Source: Burkholderiales bacterium
GTDB lineage: Bacteria > Pseudomonadota > Gammaproteobacteria > Burkholderiales > Burkholderiaceae_C
Direction: 5' to 3'
DNA: 64,000 bases
Assembly: GCA_013044035.1 (NCBI GenBank)
Contig: JABEVE010000004.1
Span: 133,588-197,587, forward strand
Shown here: in pieces, positions 1 through 10,392 of the stretch
Position numbering within the stretch: the first letter of the stretch is position 1
Layout: each line of letters opens with the position of its first letter
Position numbers and translations under genes: made by a program
The notes under the pieces: model-generated
Database searches by the model: none
What the model was told of the DNA's origin: nothing
What the model saw: only the letters and a program-made list of their open reading frames with translations

Positions 1-1751
<1,751 letters not shown>

Positions 1752-1813
1752 GGTAAGCGGTGCATGCCGCAAACGTGGAGGCCCGATGCGTGCGCCGGCT
1801 GAAGCCGCAAACG

Positions 1814-3163
1814 TCACGAGGGCTTGCGTGCCGTACGCCACAACAGCCAGGCAAAGCTGCCTGCCGCCAAAGCCAGCCCGGTCGTGTTCCCCATCCAGAA
1901 ACCGGCTGCGCCTTGCAATGCAAGCGGGCTGAACCCCAGGGTGTTGAACGCCAGGACATAACCTCCGCCCAGACCCACCCCCCATAACGACAGGGCATAG
2001 AGCGCGCTGGGCAGCACCGCGATGTGGTAGGAGCGCAGTACGAAGGCGCTACACGCCTGTACCGCGTCGAACAACTGGTAGGTGGCAATGAAAAGAAAGA
2101 GGTGATCAGCCACGGCCCGTACCGCCTCATCCCGGGTGTACCAGGCCACGATGCTCGCGCGCCCGAACCAGACCACTGCCCCCAGGCTCATCGACAGCAG
2201 GGCCGCCAGCCCCACGCCACCCCAGGCCGCGCGCCGCGCCGCAGCCCCATGTCCGGCCCCGAGTTGCTGTGCCACCAGGGAGCCGGCGGCGATGGAGACC
2301 GACAGCGGCAACATGTAGAGCACGGTGGCGAAGTTGGCCGCAATCTGATGCCCCGCCAGTTCGGTGTCGCCCATGCGCGCAATGAACAGTGCCATGAATG
2401 TGAAGGCCGAAACTTCCACCAGCAGGCTCAGCCCTATCGGGCCACCCAGGCGCAATAGCGGCCCCTGTTGCGTCCAGGAGGGCCATTCCCAATGTCGTAA
2501 GGCCTCGAACGGCCGCAATGCGCGGCTGTGGCGATGTTGCAGCAGCGCAATCCCGAGCAGCGCCCATTGGGTGATGACGGTCGCTAAAGCGCAACCACTT
2601 GCGCCGAGCGAGGTGAGGGCGTGCAGCCCCAAGCTGGCGGGCACGAGGAAGATGGCGTTGAGAGCCAGTTTCAGCAGCAGTCCTGCGAGTTGCAGCAGGG
2701 TGACGAGCATGGGCCGGGAAATCGCCTGGCTGAGGGCGGTGTGGATGCGAAACATCAAAGCTGCGGGCAGGCCAAGTGCCAGGATTTGCAGATAGCGATC
2801 GACTTCGGGATCATGCGACTGCCCGGTCAACGACAGCAGCGGGCCTGGCCACAACAGCACCATCATGCCCACGAGGCACAGTCCGGCAGCCAGCCACAGC
2901 CCCTGACGAAAGGCTGAACCGACCTGCCGCGGTGATCCCGCGCCATACGCTCGGCCCAGCGCCGGCAGCAAAGCCTGGGTGACGCCGGCAAGCGCGACAT
3001 ACAGGGTGATGTAGATGGCTTGCCCGAGCGACAAGGTCGCCACATTGGCGGTGTTGGCATACCGGCCGAGCATGACCGTATCGGCCACGCCGAAACCGAT
3101 GATGGCGAGCTGACCCATCAGCACGCCCGCTGTCAGGTGCAGCAGTGACACGACCGCCTTCAT
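1814..3163 (-). CDS. MATE family multidrug/cation efflux transporter
   Basis: A 449-residue hydrophobic protein with about 12 predicted membrane segments in two similar halves, as in MATE exporters (NorM class), which expel cationic drugs in exchange for Na+ or H+. The N-terminal part has the family pattern around FGVADTVMLGRYAN and GVTQALLPALGRAYGAG, and the second half repeats it around ARMGDTELAGHQIAAN and SIAAGSLVAQQLGAGHG. The start codon overlaps the stop of the upstream membrane protein gene by 4 bp (ATGA), so the two are probably co-translated. It converges on yheS with a 60 bp gap. Family assignment is firm; the substrate cannot be told from sequence. Confidence 0.9.
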   Translation of the reverse strand: MKAVVSLLHLTAGVLMGQLAIIGFGVADTVMLGRYANTANVATLSLGQAIYITLYVALAGVTQALLPALGRAYGAGSPRQVGSAFRQGLWLAAGLCLVGMMVLLWPGPLLSLTGQSHDPEVDRYLQILALGLPAALMFRIHTALSQAISRPMLVTLLQLAGLLLKLALNAIFLVPASLGLHALTSLGASGCALATVITQWALLGIALLQHRHSRALRPFEALRHWEWPSWTQQGPLLRLGGPIGLSLLVEVSAFTFMALFIARMGDTELAGHQIAANFATVLYMLPLSVSIAAGSLVAQQLGAGHGAAARRAAWGGVGLAALLSMSLGAVVWFGRASIVAWYTRDEAVRAVADHLFLFIATYQLFDAVQACSAFVLRSYHIAVLPSALYALSLWGVGLGGGYVLAFNTLGFSPLALQGAAGFWMGNTTGLALAAGSFAWLLWRTARKPS

Positions 3164-4989
3164 CTTCCGTTCGATCGGCGGTGGTACAGGCGCAAGTGCT
3201 CGTCAGGTTCACCAGGGCGGTGCCCACTCCATACCAGCACACCCTGTTCGGCTCGTCGCAGTGTTTGCTGCGCAACCTGCGCGCTGATCGCCGCGGGAGA
3301 TGTGTCCGAGACTGAACTATTGTGCATGGGCGGTGCAATGAGGACGTAGGCACAGCGATCACCGCGCGAACCGGGAACGAGGGGTGCGTGGCTGAAATAG
3401 CCCATCAGCGCTTGCTGCGGCAAACTCAACCCGAGGGTTTGCACACAGGATGCAGGCAAGTCCGGCTGGTGTTCGGCGTGTAACCGGCTTGCCAGTTGTT
3501 GGCCGAGTTGGCGGTAGGTGCTGGCGTAGTTCAGCACCGGCAGCCAAAGCAGTCCCACCAAGACCCACACCAGGGTCACGCCACCGGCGGACAGCACCAT
3601 GCCTTTCCAAAGCGGATGGCGGTGCCGCCCGGCGCGCCAAGCCACCACTGCAGTCCAGCCCGTCGTCGCGAGGAGGGCCAACAGGGTGGGAAACCACGAA
3701 AAATGGGCGATGAAGCCTGGTGCAAGGCGAGCGATATTGGCAGCCGGCTTGGCGGGAAATCCAGTGAGCATGGCCAGCCATAAGACCCAGACCACCAGGG
3801 CGAGCAGGCTGAAAAACATGAGCGAGAACCAGTCCAGCGCGGCCATGCTGCCACGACGCATCACTGGAAGCGCAAGAGACGCCAACATTGCCGCCGGGGG
3901 CAGAACCAGCACCAGCGTTGCCGCATTGCCGGGGGCCAGCAACGCCGCCAGCGTGGCCAGAGCCAGCAGTGCAAGTGGTGCGAGCACATGCCATTCCCCG
4001 AGCGACTCGCGCCAACGCCACACCGCCCATGCAGCCAGCGGCCACGCCGGCCAGACGAACCACGCGAAGGTGCCGAGAAAATGTTGAAAAGCTTCCATGC
4101 CGGGCCAACGCGCCACGGCTTGTCCATGCAACAACGCCAGAACACCGAACGAGAGAATCGCACTGCAGGCCAGCGCAATGCTGGGGATCGACCACTGTCT
4201 GCAACCACGTCCAGGTGCTCGCTGCGCAGAGCCTGCAACGGGGTTGCGATGAATCGCTAGGTCGACCTGGCGTGATGCCAGCTTCAACAAGAGCACGGTG
4301 ATGGTCAGCGTCGTGAGCAGGGCGAGCCAGGGCGCCCCGCTTGCCGCTAGCGAGAGCAAGCCGAGGAGCAGTGCCACCGAAGCCCAAACCACCCGAGTGG
4401 GCAAGAGTGAAAGACCTAATACCACCGCGGTGAAGCCAGTGAGCTGCACCAGTTCGGGGATGGTTTCGTGTCCCCGGGCCAGAAGACCCAGGCAGGCCAC
4501 GAGGCTGAGTAAGGCACCGTCCGCCATGGCGCGGGCGTAGCCACTTCTGGAAATGGACGCCGCAAAGGCTGGCTGGACCGGCTGGGCCGCTTCGCGCTGC
4601 GCGAAATGGTAGGCGGCGTACCAGGTTTGCACCAGAACGAGGCCGAGAAGGATCATGAAAGGCAGTCTGCTGGAAGCAATGGTGCCGATCCATGATCCGA
4701 GGCCGCGAATACTGGCTGCCCCCAGCCAGTACGGGAGCCAGCCGCCGCCGACTGGCTGACCATACAGACTGGGCACCAACCAACTCGATTGGCCCTGGGC
4801 GATTTGCCACATAACGCCAAAGCTCAGGCCGTCACCTTTCCAGGGATCGCGCCCGATGAAACCCGGCAGCACATAGGCCACGCACAACAGCCACAGTGGC
4901 CAGCGCGGCAGTCTGGCGACGGCTTCGGCCGAGACCACGGGACGTGCCGGTGACTTCCCCTGGCCTGGAGTGGTGTTGGGGAAGCTCAT
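3160..4989 (-). CDS. Multi-pass membrane protein, PMT/ArnT-like glycosyltransferase
   Basis: A 609-residue protein with a short polar N-terminus, roughly a dozen hydrophobic segments and a C-terminal soluble tail. The first external loop carries FIGRDPWKGDG (residues 44-54), in the position where PMT/ArnT-type GT-C glycosyltransferases hold their catalytic acidic residues. That family moves sugars from polyprenyl-phosphate donors to lipid A or proteins on the periplasmic face. The tail (about residues 500-609) includes QQALMGYFSHAPLVPGSRGDRC and a conserved-looking end. It overlaps the downstream MATE gene by 4 bp. The glycosyltransferase role is an inference from topology and the loop motif, so call it a membrane protein first. 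Nothing in the neighbourhood fixes the sugar or acceptor. Confidence 0.6.
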   Translation of the reverse strand: MSFPNTTPGQGKSPARPVVSAEAVARLPRWPLWLLCVAYVLPGFIGRDPWKGDGLSFGVMWQIAQGQSSWLVPSLYGQPVGGGWLPYWLGAASIRGLGSWIGTIASSRLPFMILLGLVLVQTWYAAYHFAQREAAQPVQPAFAASISRSGYARAMADGALLSLVACLGLLARGHETIPELVQLTGFTAVVLGLSLLPTRVVWASVALLLGLLSLAASGAPWLALLTTLTITVLLLKLASRQVDLAIHRNPVAGSAQRAPGRGCRQWSIPSIALACSAILSFGVLALLHGQAVARWPGMEAFQHFLGTFAWFVWPAWPLAAWAVWRWRESLGEWHVLAPLALLALATLAALLAPGNAATLVLVLPPAAMLASLALPVMRRGSMAALDWFSLMFFSLLALVVWVLWLAMLTGFPAKPAANIARLAPGFIAHFSWFPTLLALLATTGWTAVVAWRAGRHRHPLWKGMVLSAGGVTLVWVLVGLLWLPVLNYASTYRQLGQQLASRLHAEHQPDLPASCVQTLGLSLPQQALMGYFSHAPLVPGSRGDRCAYVLIAPPMHNSSVSDTSPAAISAQVAQQTLRRAEQGVLVWSGHRPGEPDEHLRLYHRRSNGR

Positions 4990-5030
4990 GATTCTGGCCA
5001 GGAAAGGCGTTCTGGACGATGGTGGTCAAC

Positions 5031-5057
5031 AAAAACGGGCAGCCAGGCCGCCCGTTT
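5031..5057 (-). terminator. Rho-independent terminator after rpmE2
   Basis: On the minus strand a GC-rich stem (AACGGGC pairing with GCCCGTT, loop of about 9 nt) is followed directly by a run of T. It lies about 50 bp downstream of the rpmE2 stop and upstream of the membrane glycosyltransferase gene, so it should separate these two units. Confidence 0.75.
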
Positions 5058-5108
5058 CATGGATGCGCAACGCGTCGCCACGCGACCCGTCAGCAGAGTG
5101 CCGACGAT

Positions 5109-5375
5109 TTACTTTTTCGTGACGGCTGCAGCGCGCGCGAATTTTTGGCGGAACTTGTCCACGCGGCCACCCAGGGCGTCCACGCTCTTTTGTGTGCCGG
5201 TGTAGAAAGGGTGCGATTCGGATGAGGTGTCGAGCTTGAACAGGGGCAACTCACGGCCGTCATCCATTTTCACCGTTTCGCGAGTTTGCGCGGTGGAAGG
5301 TATGACGAACTTGCTGCCGTTCGATAGGTCGACAAAGCAAACGTCACGGTATGCGGGGTGGATTCCAGGTTTCAT
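5109..5375 (-). CDS. rpmE2: 50S ribosomal protein L31 type B
   Basis: 88 residues starting MKPGIHPAYRDVCFVD, with the HPFYTG motif at about residue 55 and a basic C-terminus. It lacks the zinc-binding cysteine set of ordinary L31, so this is the C-minus, type B form, which in many bacteria replaces zinc-containing L31 under zinc limitation. The open frame extends 37 codons further upstream, but the family start is the internal ATG chosen here. Eight consecutive C residues sit immediately before this ATG, with GGAA just upstream as a weak ribosome site. The gene follows rho on the same strand and is followed by its own terminator. No Zur box was recognised. Confidence 0.93.
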   Translation of the reverse strand: MKPGIHPAYRDVCFVDLSNGSKFVIPSTAQTRETVKMDDGRELPLFKLDTSSESHPFYTGTQKSVDALGGRVDKFRQKFARAAAVTKK

Positions 5376-5470
5376 GGGGGGGGTTCCGAAAATGAGGTCA
5401 GCCGCAGCGCAGACAGCCGGTGTGGACGCATGCCCACTGCACTTAACCGAGTAGATGATTATTTCATGAA

Positions 5471-5487
5471 TTTGGCTTCTTGCCAAA
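5471..5487 (-). other. Small hairpin downstream of rho
   Basis: A perfect 6 bp inverted repeat (TTTGGC / GCCAAA, 5 nt loop) lies about 50 bp past the rho stop, ahead of rpmE2. There is no T-run, so it is not a classical intrinsic terminator. It may mark the rho 3' end or protect the transcript. Confidence 0.35.
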
Positions 5488-5537
5488 GCCGATGTTTGCC
5501 GCAGACACGAGTCGGTTTGAAACCGGCGGGGAAAACT

Positions 5538-6800
5538 TCAGCCGCCCCGGCGCATCATGTCGAAGAACTCGGCGTTGTTCTTGGTCTGCTTCATCTTTTC
5601 GAGCAGGAATTCCATCGCCTCGATCTCGTCCATCGGGTAGAGCAGCTTGCGCAGGATCCAGGCCTTTTGCAGGATGTCCGACTTCAGCAGCAGTTCTTCC
5701 CGGCGCGTCCCCGAACGGTTGAGCAGGATGGCGGGGTAGACCCGTTTCTCGGCCAGGCGGCGTTCGAGGTGGATTTCCATGTTGCCGGTGCCCTTAAACT
5801 CTTCGTAGATCACCTCGTCCATGCGGCTGCCGGTGTCGGTCAGCGCCGTGCCGATGATGGTCAGCGAGCCGCCCTCCTCGATGTTGCGCGCGGCGCCGAA
5901 GAAGCGCTTGGGGCGTTGCAGTGCGTTGGCGTCGACGCCACCGGTGAGCACCTTGCCAGAGGCAGGGACCACGGTGTTGTAGGCCCGCGCCAAACGGGTG
6001 ATGGAGTCGAGCAGGATGACCACATCCTTTTTCAGTTCCACTAAGCGCTTGGCTTTCTCGATCACCATCTCGGCCACCTGAACGTGGCGCAACGCTGGTT
6101 CGTCGAAGGTGGAACTGATGACCTCGCCCTTGACCGAGCGCTGCATTTCGGTCACCTCTTCGGGGCGCTCGTCGATCAGCAGCACGATGAGCACGGCTTC
6201 GGGATGGTTGGCCGTGATGGCGTGGGCGATGGATTGCAGCATCACAGTCTTGCCGCTCTTGGGCGGCGCCACCAGCAGTCCGCGCTGGCCTTTGCCGATG
6301 GGGGCGATGATGTCGATGACGCGGCCGATGATGTTCTCCTCGGCCTTGATGTCGCGCTCGAGCTTGAGGTGTTCCGTCGGGAACAGCGGCGTCAAGTTCT
6401 CGAACATGATCTTGTTCTTGTTCTCCTCCGGGGTCACGCCGTTGACGCGGTCGACCTTCACCAGGGCAAAATAGCGCTCGCCGTCTTTGGGCACCCGCAC
6501 CTCGCCCTCGATGGAGTCGCCGGTGTGTAGGTTGAAGCGTCGGATCTGACTCGGCGAGATGTAGATGTCGTCAGGGGAGCCGAGATAGTTCGACTCCGGG
6601 GCGCGCAAAAAACCGAAGCCGTCCGGCAGAACCTCCATCACCCCGTCGCCGAAAATTTGTTCGCCCGTGCGCGCACGGCGCTTGAGGATGGCGAACATCA
6701 GCTCCTGCTTGCGCAGTCGGCTGGCGTTCTCGATCTCCAGGCCGGTTGCCATTTCGAGCAACTGGGAGACGTGCATCGCTTTGAGGTCGGACAGGTGCAT
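5538..6800 (-). CDS. rho: Transcription termination factor Rho
   Basis: A 420-residue RNA-dependent ATPase/helicase that ends untranslated transcripts as a hexamer. The N-terminal Rho domain ([18 protein letters not shown]) is followed by the cold-shock-like RNA-binding fold ([14 protein letters not shown], about 60-72), the Walker A motif APPKSGKT at 178-185, the Walker B region ([16 protein letters not shown]) and the Q/R-loop region around [22 protein letters not shown]. Length and motif spacing are those of E. coli Rho, without the insertions found in actinobacteria. It lies downstream of trxA in the same direction, the conserved trxA-rho order. The 250 bp leader between them (6801-7050) could hold the autoregulatory attenuator known for rho in other bacteria, but I see no specific signal there. 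Confidence 0.97.
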   Translation of the reverse strand: MHLSDLKAMHVSQLLEMATGLEIENASRLRKQELMFAILKRRARTGEQIFGDGVMEVLPDGFGFLRAPESNYLGSPDDIYISPSQIRRFNLHTGDSIEGEVRVPKDGERYFALVKVDRVNGVTPEENKNKIMFENLTPLFPTEHLKLERDIKAEENIIGRVIDIIAPIGKGQRGLLVAPPKSGKTVMLQSIAHAITANHPEAVLIVLLIDERPEEVTEMQRSVKGEVISSTFDEPALRHVQVAEMVIEKAKRLVELKKDVVILLDSITRLARAYNTVVPASGKVLTGGVDANALQRPKRFFGAARNIEEGGSLTIIGTALTDTGSRMDEVIYEEFKGTGNMEIHLERRLAEKRVYPAILLNRSGTRREELLLKSDILQKAWILRKLLYPMDEIEAMEFLLEKMKQTKNNAEFFDMMRRGG

Positions 6801-7014
6801 GGCAGGGGGCGAGGCAAGATGGGGTCAATGGTCTGCGCCGGACCAGACTGTGCAGCAGGGCCGTGACAACCGGATTCCGATCATCGGTCCTGTGCAGGCG
6901 CTTGTGGCAACACTAGAAAAAATGGGAAGATGCAGCACGGAAAACGGCGCATCTGGCGCATTTAGCGCCGGAACAACCCAACGGATGCGGGTCGCTCGGG
7001 TCTTGCAAAGACAC

Positions 7015-7034
7015 GGGGCAGAAGTTCTTGCCCC
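7015..7034 (-). other. Hairpin just after trxA
   Basis: A 6 bp inverted repeat (GGGGCA / TGCCCC, 8 nt loop) starts about 16 bp after the trxA stop on the minus strand. It lacks a proper T-run, so it could only be a weak terminator or a 3'-end stabiliser in the trxA-rho interval. Confidence 0.35.
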
Positions 7035-7050
7035 ACATCTTGGGATGCGA

Positions 7051-7377
7051 TTATATGTTCGCGTCCAGAAAGGTCGTCAGTTGCGACTTCGACAGGGCCC
7101 CAACCTTCGTCGCGGCCACTTCGCCATTCTTGAACAGCATCAAGGTTGGAATGCCGCGAATCCCATATTTCGCCGGGATGCTACGGTTCTCGTCGACATT
7201 CACTTTCATGATGTTGAGGCGGCCCTGATACTCACCGGCGATTTCATCAAGAATGGGCGCCACCATGCGGCAGGGGCCGCACCATTCGGCCCAGTAATCG
7301 ATCAGCACGGGGGTCGTGGATTTGAGGACGTCGGTGTCGAATGACGCGTCGGTTGTTTGTTTGATGAGATCGCTCAT
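7051..7377 (-). CDS. trxA: Thioredoxin
   Basis: A 108-residue classical thioredoxin, the cytoplasmic disulfide reductant for ribonucleotide reductase, PAPS reductase and others. The active site WCGPC has its cysteines at 33 and 36, followed by the cis-proline region GIPTLMLF. There is no signal peptide. It sits upstream of rho on the same strand. Its ATG abuts the ATG of the divergent AddB-like gene (sequence CATATG across the junction), so its promoter must lie inside the first part of that gene. The ribosome site is weak (GGA at the right distance). Confidence 0.97.
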   Translation of the reverse strand: MSDLIKQTTDASFDTDVLKSTTPVLIDYWAEWCGPCRMVAPILDEIAGEYQGRLNIMKVNVDENRSIPAKYGIRGIPTLMLFKNGEVAATKVGALSKSQLTTFLDANI

Positions 7378-10300
7378 ATGAATTCCAGATCAGAAGGCGC
7401 CGGCACGGACAGCGAGGCGCAGCCATTGCACAGGTGGATTGACGGGTCAAAGCCGGCCAACGACCTCTATTTAACCCCGAATTCACATTTTTGGCAGGGC
7501 GCGGTCAGCCAAATTCGGGTCTGGTTGCGACAGATCAGCATTTCATCGACTGATTTGACCGTGATACTTCCTCAGGCAATGCACCAGGGACTGTACCGCT
7601 CGGCCTGGCTCAGCCCGGCTCCCGCGGCATGCGTCTTGCCCCAGTTGTTGACCTTGGGCCAGATATTGATGCTCCAGCGCCTGCAGCAGGCAAGTCCGTG
7701 CGCGAGCCGACCAGACAGCCTCGAGCTGCAAGCTCTTGCGCTGGCTCAGCGCTGGCAGGCCGAGGGTGATTTGCCCATGGACTATCGGGCAGCGACGCAG
7801 ATCGGTAGCCGCCTGGCCCTGGCGTGCGACGTCTTGCAATTGCGCGAACAATGCGCACCACTCGCGCAGACAGCGTCCGCCTTGGCAGATGCATCGACAG
7901 CAACACGCATGGCAGGCCATGATGGCGCGCTCGCCGAGACGATATCCAGCACGGATGACGGCGGGTGGATGCTGCGCATGGCCTTGCAGGAGATGTCGGC
8001 TGCCAACTGGTGGAACGATATTGCGCAACTCGACGCCTGGTGCATGACCCAGCGCGGTGCTCTGGCGCTGGTGCTGGTGGATGAGCCCGAACCGCGTCTG
8101 CGTCGGCTGATGCAGATGGCGCAGGTACGCGGATTGCCGCTACTGTGTCTGCAGGCCGGTTTCGGCCGGGGATTTGGCCCGGCGCTGGCGCGCGCCAGTG
8201 GTTGCATGGCCATGCACCACGCGAACATGTTGCGTGGTGCGGGTTCGAACGATGCGCCGTGGCAGGGCGCTGGGCACGACCGGCAGAGCACCGCTGCGCA
8301 CAACGTCGCAAGCGCTGTCTTGCCGCAGCGCATGGCGCGCGTGCTGGCGCAGCGCTTGCTTTGGGGGCGGGGCGGCGACCTTGAAAACCAGGCACAGGCC
8401 ATCGTTGGGTTGGTCCTGCGTCAACGGGCAGCACGACCGCAGTCGCGTATCGCCTTGATCGCACTCGACCGGCGCCTCGCGCGCCGCGTCAATGCCTTGC
8501 TCGCCCGCTTGGGTTTGCCGGTGCGCGACGAAGCTGGCTGGCTGCTCTCCACCACGCGCGCAGCCGCCAGCCTGCAAGCCGTCTTCGAAGTGCTCGATGC
8601 GAAGGCCGGCAGCGATGCCTTGCTCGACTTGCTCAAGCAGCCCTGCGTCGCCGCTGCCGCAGGCCTGGATGCGCAACAACTGGAGACGATGGAGGTGGAT
8701 GTGCGCGCCGCACGCCTGCTCGACGTACGCGCCTGGCGCGCCTGGGCCGCAGCGCAGCAAAGCCCTGTGGCTGGACGGCACCGACATGTGCTCGACTGGC
8801 TCGCGGAATGCCTGCGTGGCATGCGCAAACCGGGCAAGCAGCCTGTCGCAGGTTGGGCCAATGCCTTGTTGCAAACTTTGCGCGGCCTGGGTTTGGCGCA
8901 GGCCTGGAGCCAGGACTCTGCGGGAGTCCAAATCCTGGATCTGCTGCAGGCGCAGGATCGTGGCGCTGCCCATACCGTCGAGCTGGAGCGCAGCGACTAT
9001 CTCGCCTGGCTGCGCCTGACGCTGGAAGCCGCCGTGTTTCGTCCAGAGCCCGATGCGGCCGAGAACGGGCCGTCCGTCCATGTGCTGGCCTTGCGCGACG
9101 CCTTGCTGCGCCCCTGGGATCTGTGCATCCTGGCCGGCGCCGACGCTGGCAATCTGCCTGCGTGGCCCGAGGCGCCGGGTAGTCTCGGCGACCAGGCCTG
9201 CATCCGGTTGGGCCTGCCGACACACGAGGAGCGGCGCACCCAGGCCGTTCAACTGGTTGTCAAACTCGTGCTCGGTTGCCACCGCCTGGTCGTGTTCGAA
9301 GCAGCGCCACGTCCCGACCATCCCGGCCCCAGCCCCTTGCTGCAATTGTGGCGCTGGGCCATGGGCGGTTACAGCCAGGGGCATGCCCTGTCAGCCGAAC
9401 CTGGCCTCTGCACGGCCGATTTGCAAACGCTGGGGATCAAGCCACCGCACGTTCCCGCCGAGTCGATCGCTCCCCAGGCTCGGCCGGCGGCTCCAGACGA
9501 CATTCCTTCCCGTTGGTCGCCCAGTGCCTATGCAGATTTGCGCGCCTGTCCATACCGGTTTTTTGCCCGCAGGGTGTTGCGCCTAGCTGAGGACGACGAC
9601 CTGTTGCCCGACTTCTCCAAGCGCGACTTCGGCAACACCTTGCATCGCATCCTGGAGCAATTTCACCAGCAGAAGCCGGATCCGGATGGGCCGGCCAATC
9701 GCGACTTGCTCGATCGCATCGCGGCCGAGGCCTGGAGCAGCGCCGGCGCGCTGGCCGAGCCGTTTGCCGCGGCCTGGCCCGCCGTGCGCGACAACTATCT
9801 CGATTGGCTGCAAGCCTGGCGAGCACAGGGTTGGGAGACGCAGAGCGAAGAGCAGAGCCTGCGGCGCGTGATCGATCGCGACGCCGATCCGGCTGACGAG
9901 GCCGACGGCGACACGCTACGGCTCGAAGGCCGGATCGACCGGATCGACCGGCGAGGCGCCGAGCGTTACGCTCTGGACTACAAGACCGGCGACCCACAGG
10001 CGCTGAGATTGCGCATGAGGCGTTACGCCGAAGATACCCAGTTGCTGTGCTACGCGCTGTTGCTGGGAGCTGACGCGCCGGATGCCAATGCCAGCCCGGC
10101 GTCTGTCGCTGCCGGCTATCTGGTGGTCTCGGAGCGACGCGATCCCGAGCACACCGACACCGCAACTGAACTGTCCTGGGCGCCCGACGACTTGCGCGAG
10201 CAATCGGCGCAACTGCTGGCGCAGATGCGTCGCGACTGGCGTGCCCTGCGCACAGGCCAGGCCATGCCCGCACTCGGCGAGCCCCCCTTATGCGATCACT

Positions 10301-10392
10301 GTGAAGCACGCGGCCTGTGTCGGCGTGACCATCGACCGTCGCCACGATCGGCGAGCGTGCAGTCCGGCCACACTCGGGCTGAATCGGCATGA
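7378..10392 (+). CDS. AddB-like PD-(D/E)XK nuclease with Fe-S cysteines
   Basis: About 1004 residues. The N-terminal half resembles an inactivated helicase fold ([10 protein letters not shown] region, no intact Walker A). The C-terminal part has [11 protein letters not shown] at about residue 723, the nuclease motif GRIDRID...ALDYKTG at about 850-870, and the cluster [10 protein letters not shown] at about 972-981. One early and three late cysteines around a RecB-type nuclease is the 4Fe-4S arrangement of AddB and Cas4. It would act with the next gene in double-strand-break end resection. The ATG at 7378 directly touches the divergent trxA ATG. The frame is open a few codons further upstream inside trxA, which I reject. 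The downstream gene overlaps by 4 bp (ATGA), so the two are translationally coupled. Confidence 0.85.
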   Translation: MNSRSEGAGTDSEAQPLHRWIDGSKPANDLYLTPNSHFWQGAVSQIRVWLRQISISSTDLTVILPQAMHQGLYRSAWLSPAPAACVLPQLLTLGQILMLQRLQQASPCASRPDSLELQALALAQRWQAEGDLPMDYRAATQIGSRLALACDVLQLREQCAPLAQTASALADASTATRMAGHDGALAETISSTDDGGWMLRMALQEMSAANWWNDIAQLDAWCMTQRGALALVLVDEPEPRLRRLMQMAQVRGLPLLCLQAGFGRGFGPALARASGCMAMHHANMLRGAGSNDAPWQGAGHDRQSTAAHNVASAVLPQRMARVLAQRLLWGRGGDLENQAQAIVGLVLRQRAARPQSRIALIALDRRLARRVNALLARLGLPVRDEAGWLLSTTRAAASLQAVFEVLDAKAGSDALLDLLKQPCVAAAAGLDAQQLETMEVDVRAARLLDVRAWRAWAAAQQSPVAGRHRHVLDWLAECLRGMRKPGKQPVAGWANALLQTLRGLGLAQAWSQDSAGVQILDLLQAQDRGAAHTVELERSDYLAWLRLTLEAAVFRPEPDAAENGPSVHVLALRDALLRPWDLCILAGADAGNLPAWPEAPGSLGDQACIRLGLPTHEERRTQAVQLVVKLVLGCHRLVVFEAAPRPDHPGPSPLLQLWRWAMGGYSQGHALSAEPGLCTADLQTLGIKPPHVPAESIAPQARPAAPDDIPSRWSPSAYADLRACPYRFFARRVLRLAEDDDLLPDFSKRDFGNTLHRILEQFHQQKPDPDGPANRDLLDRIAAEAWSSAGALAEPFAAAWPAVRDNYLDWLQAWRAQGWETQSEEQSLRRVIDRDADPADEADGDTLRLEGRIDRIDRRGAERYALDYKTGDPQALRLRMRRYAEDTQLLCYALLLGADAPDANASPASVAAGYLVVSERRDPEHTDTATELSWAPDDLREQSAQLLAQMRRDWRALRTGQAMPALGEPPLCDHCEARGLCRRDHRPSPRSASVQSGHTRAESA

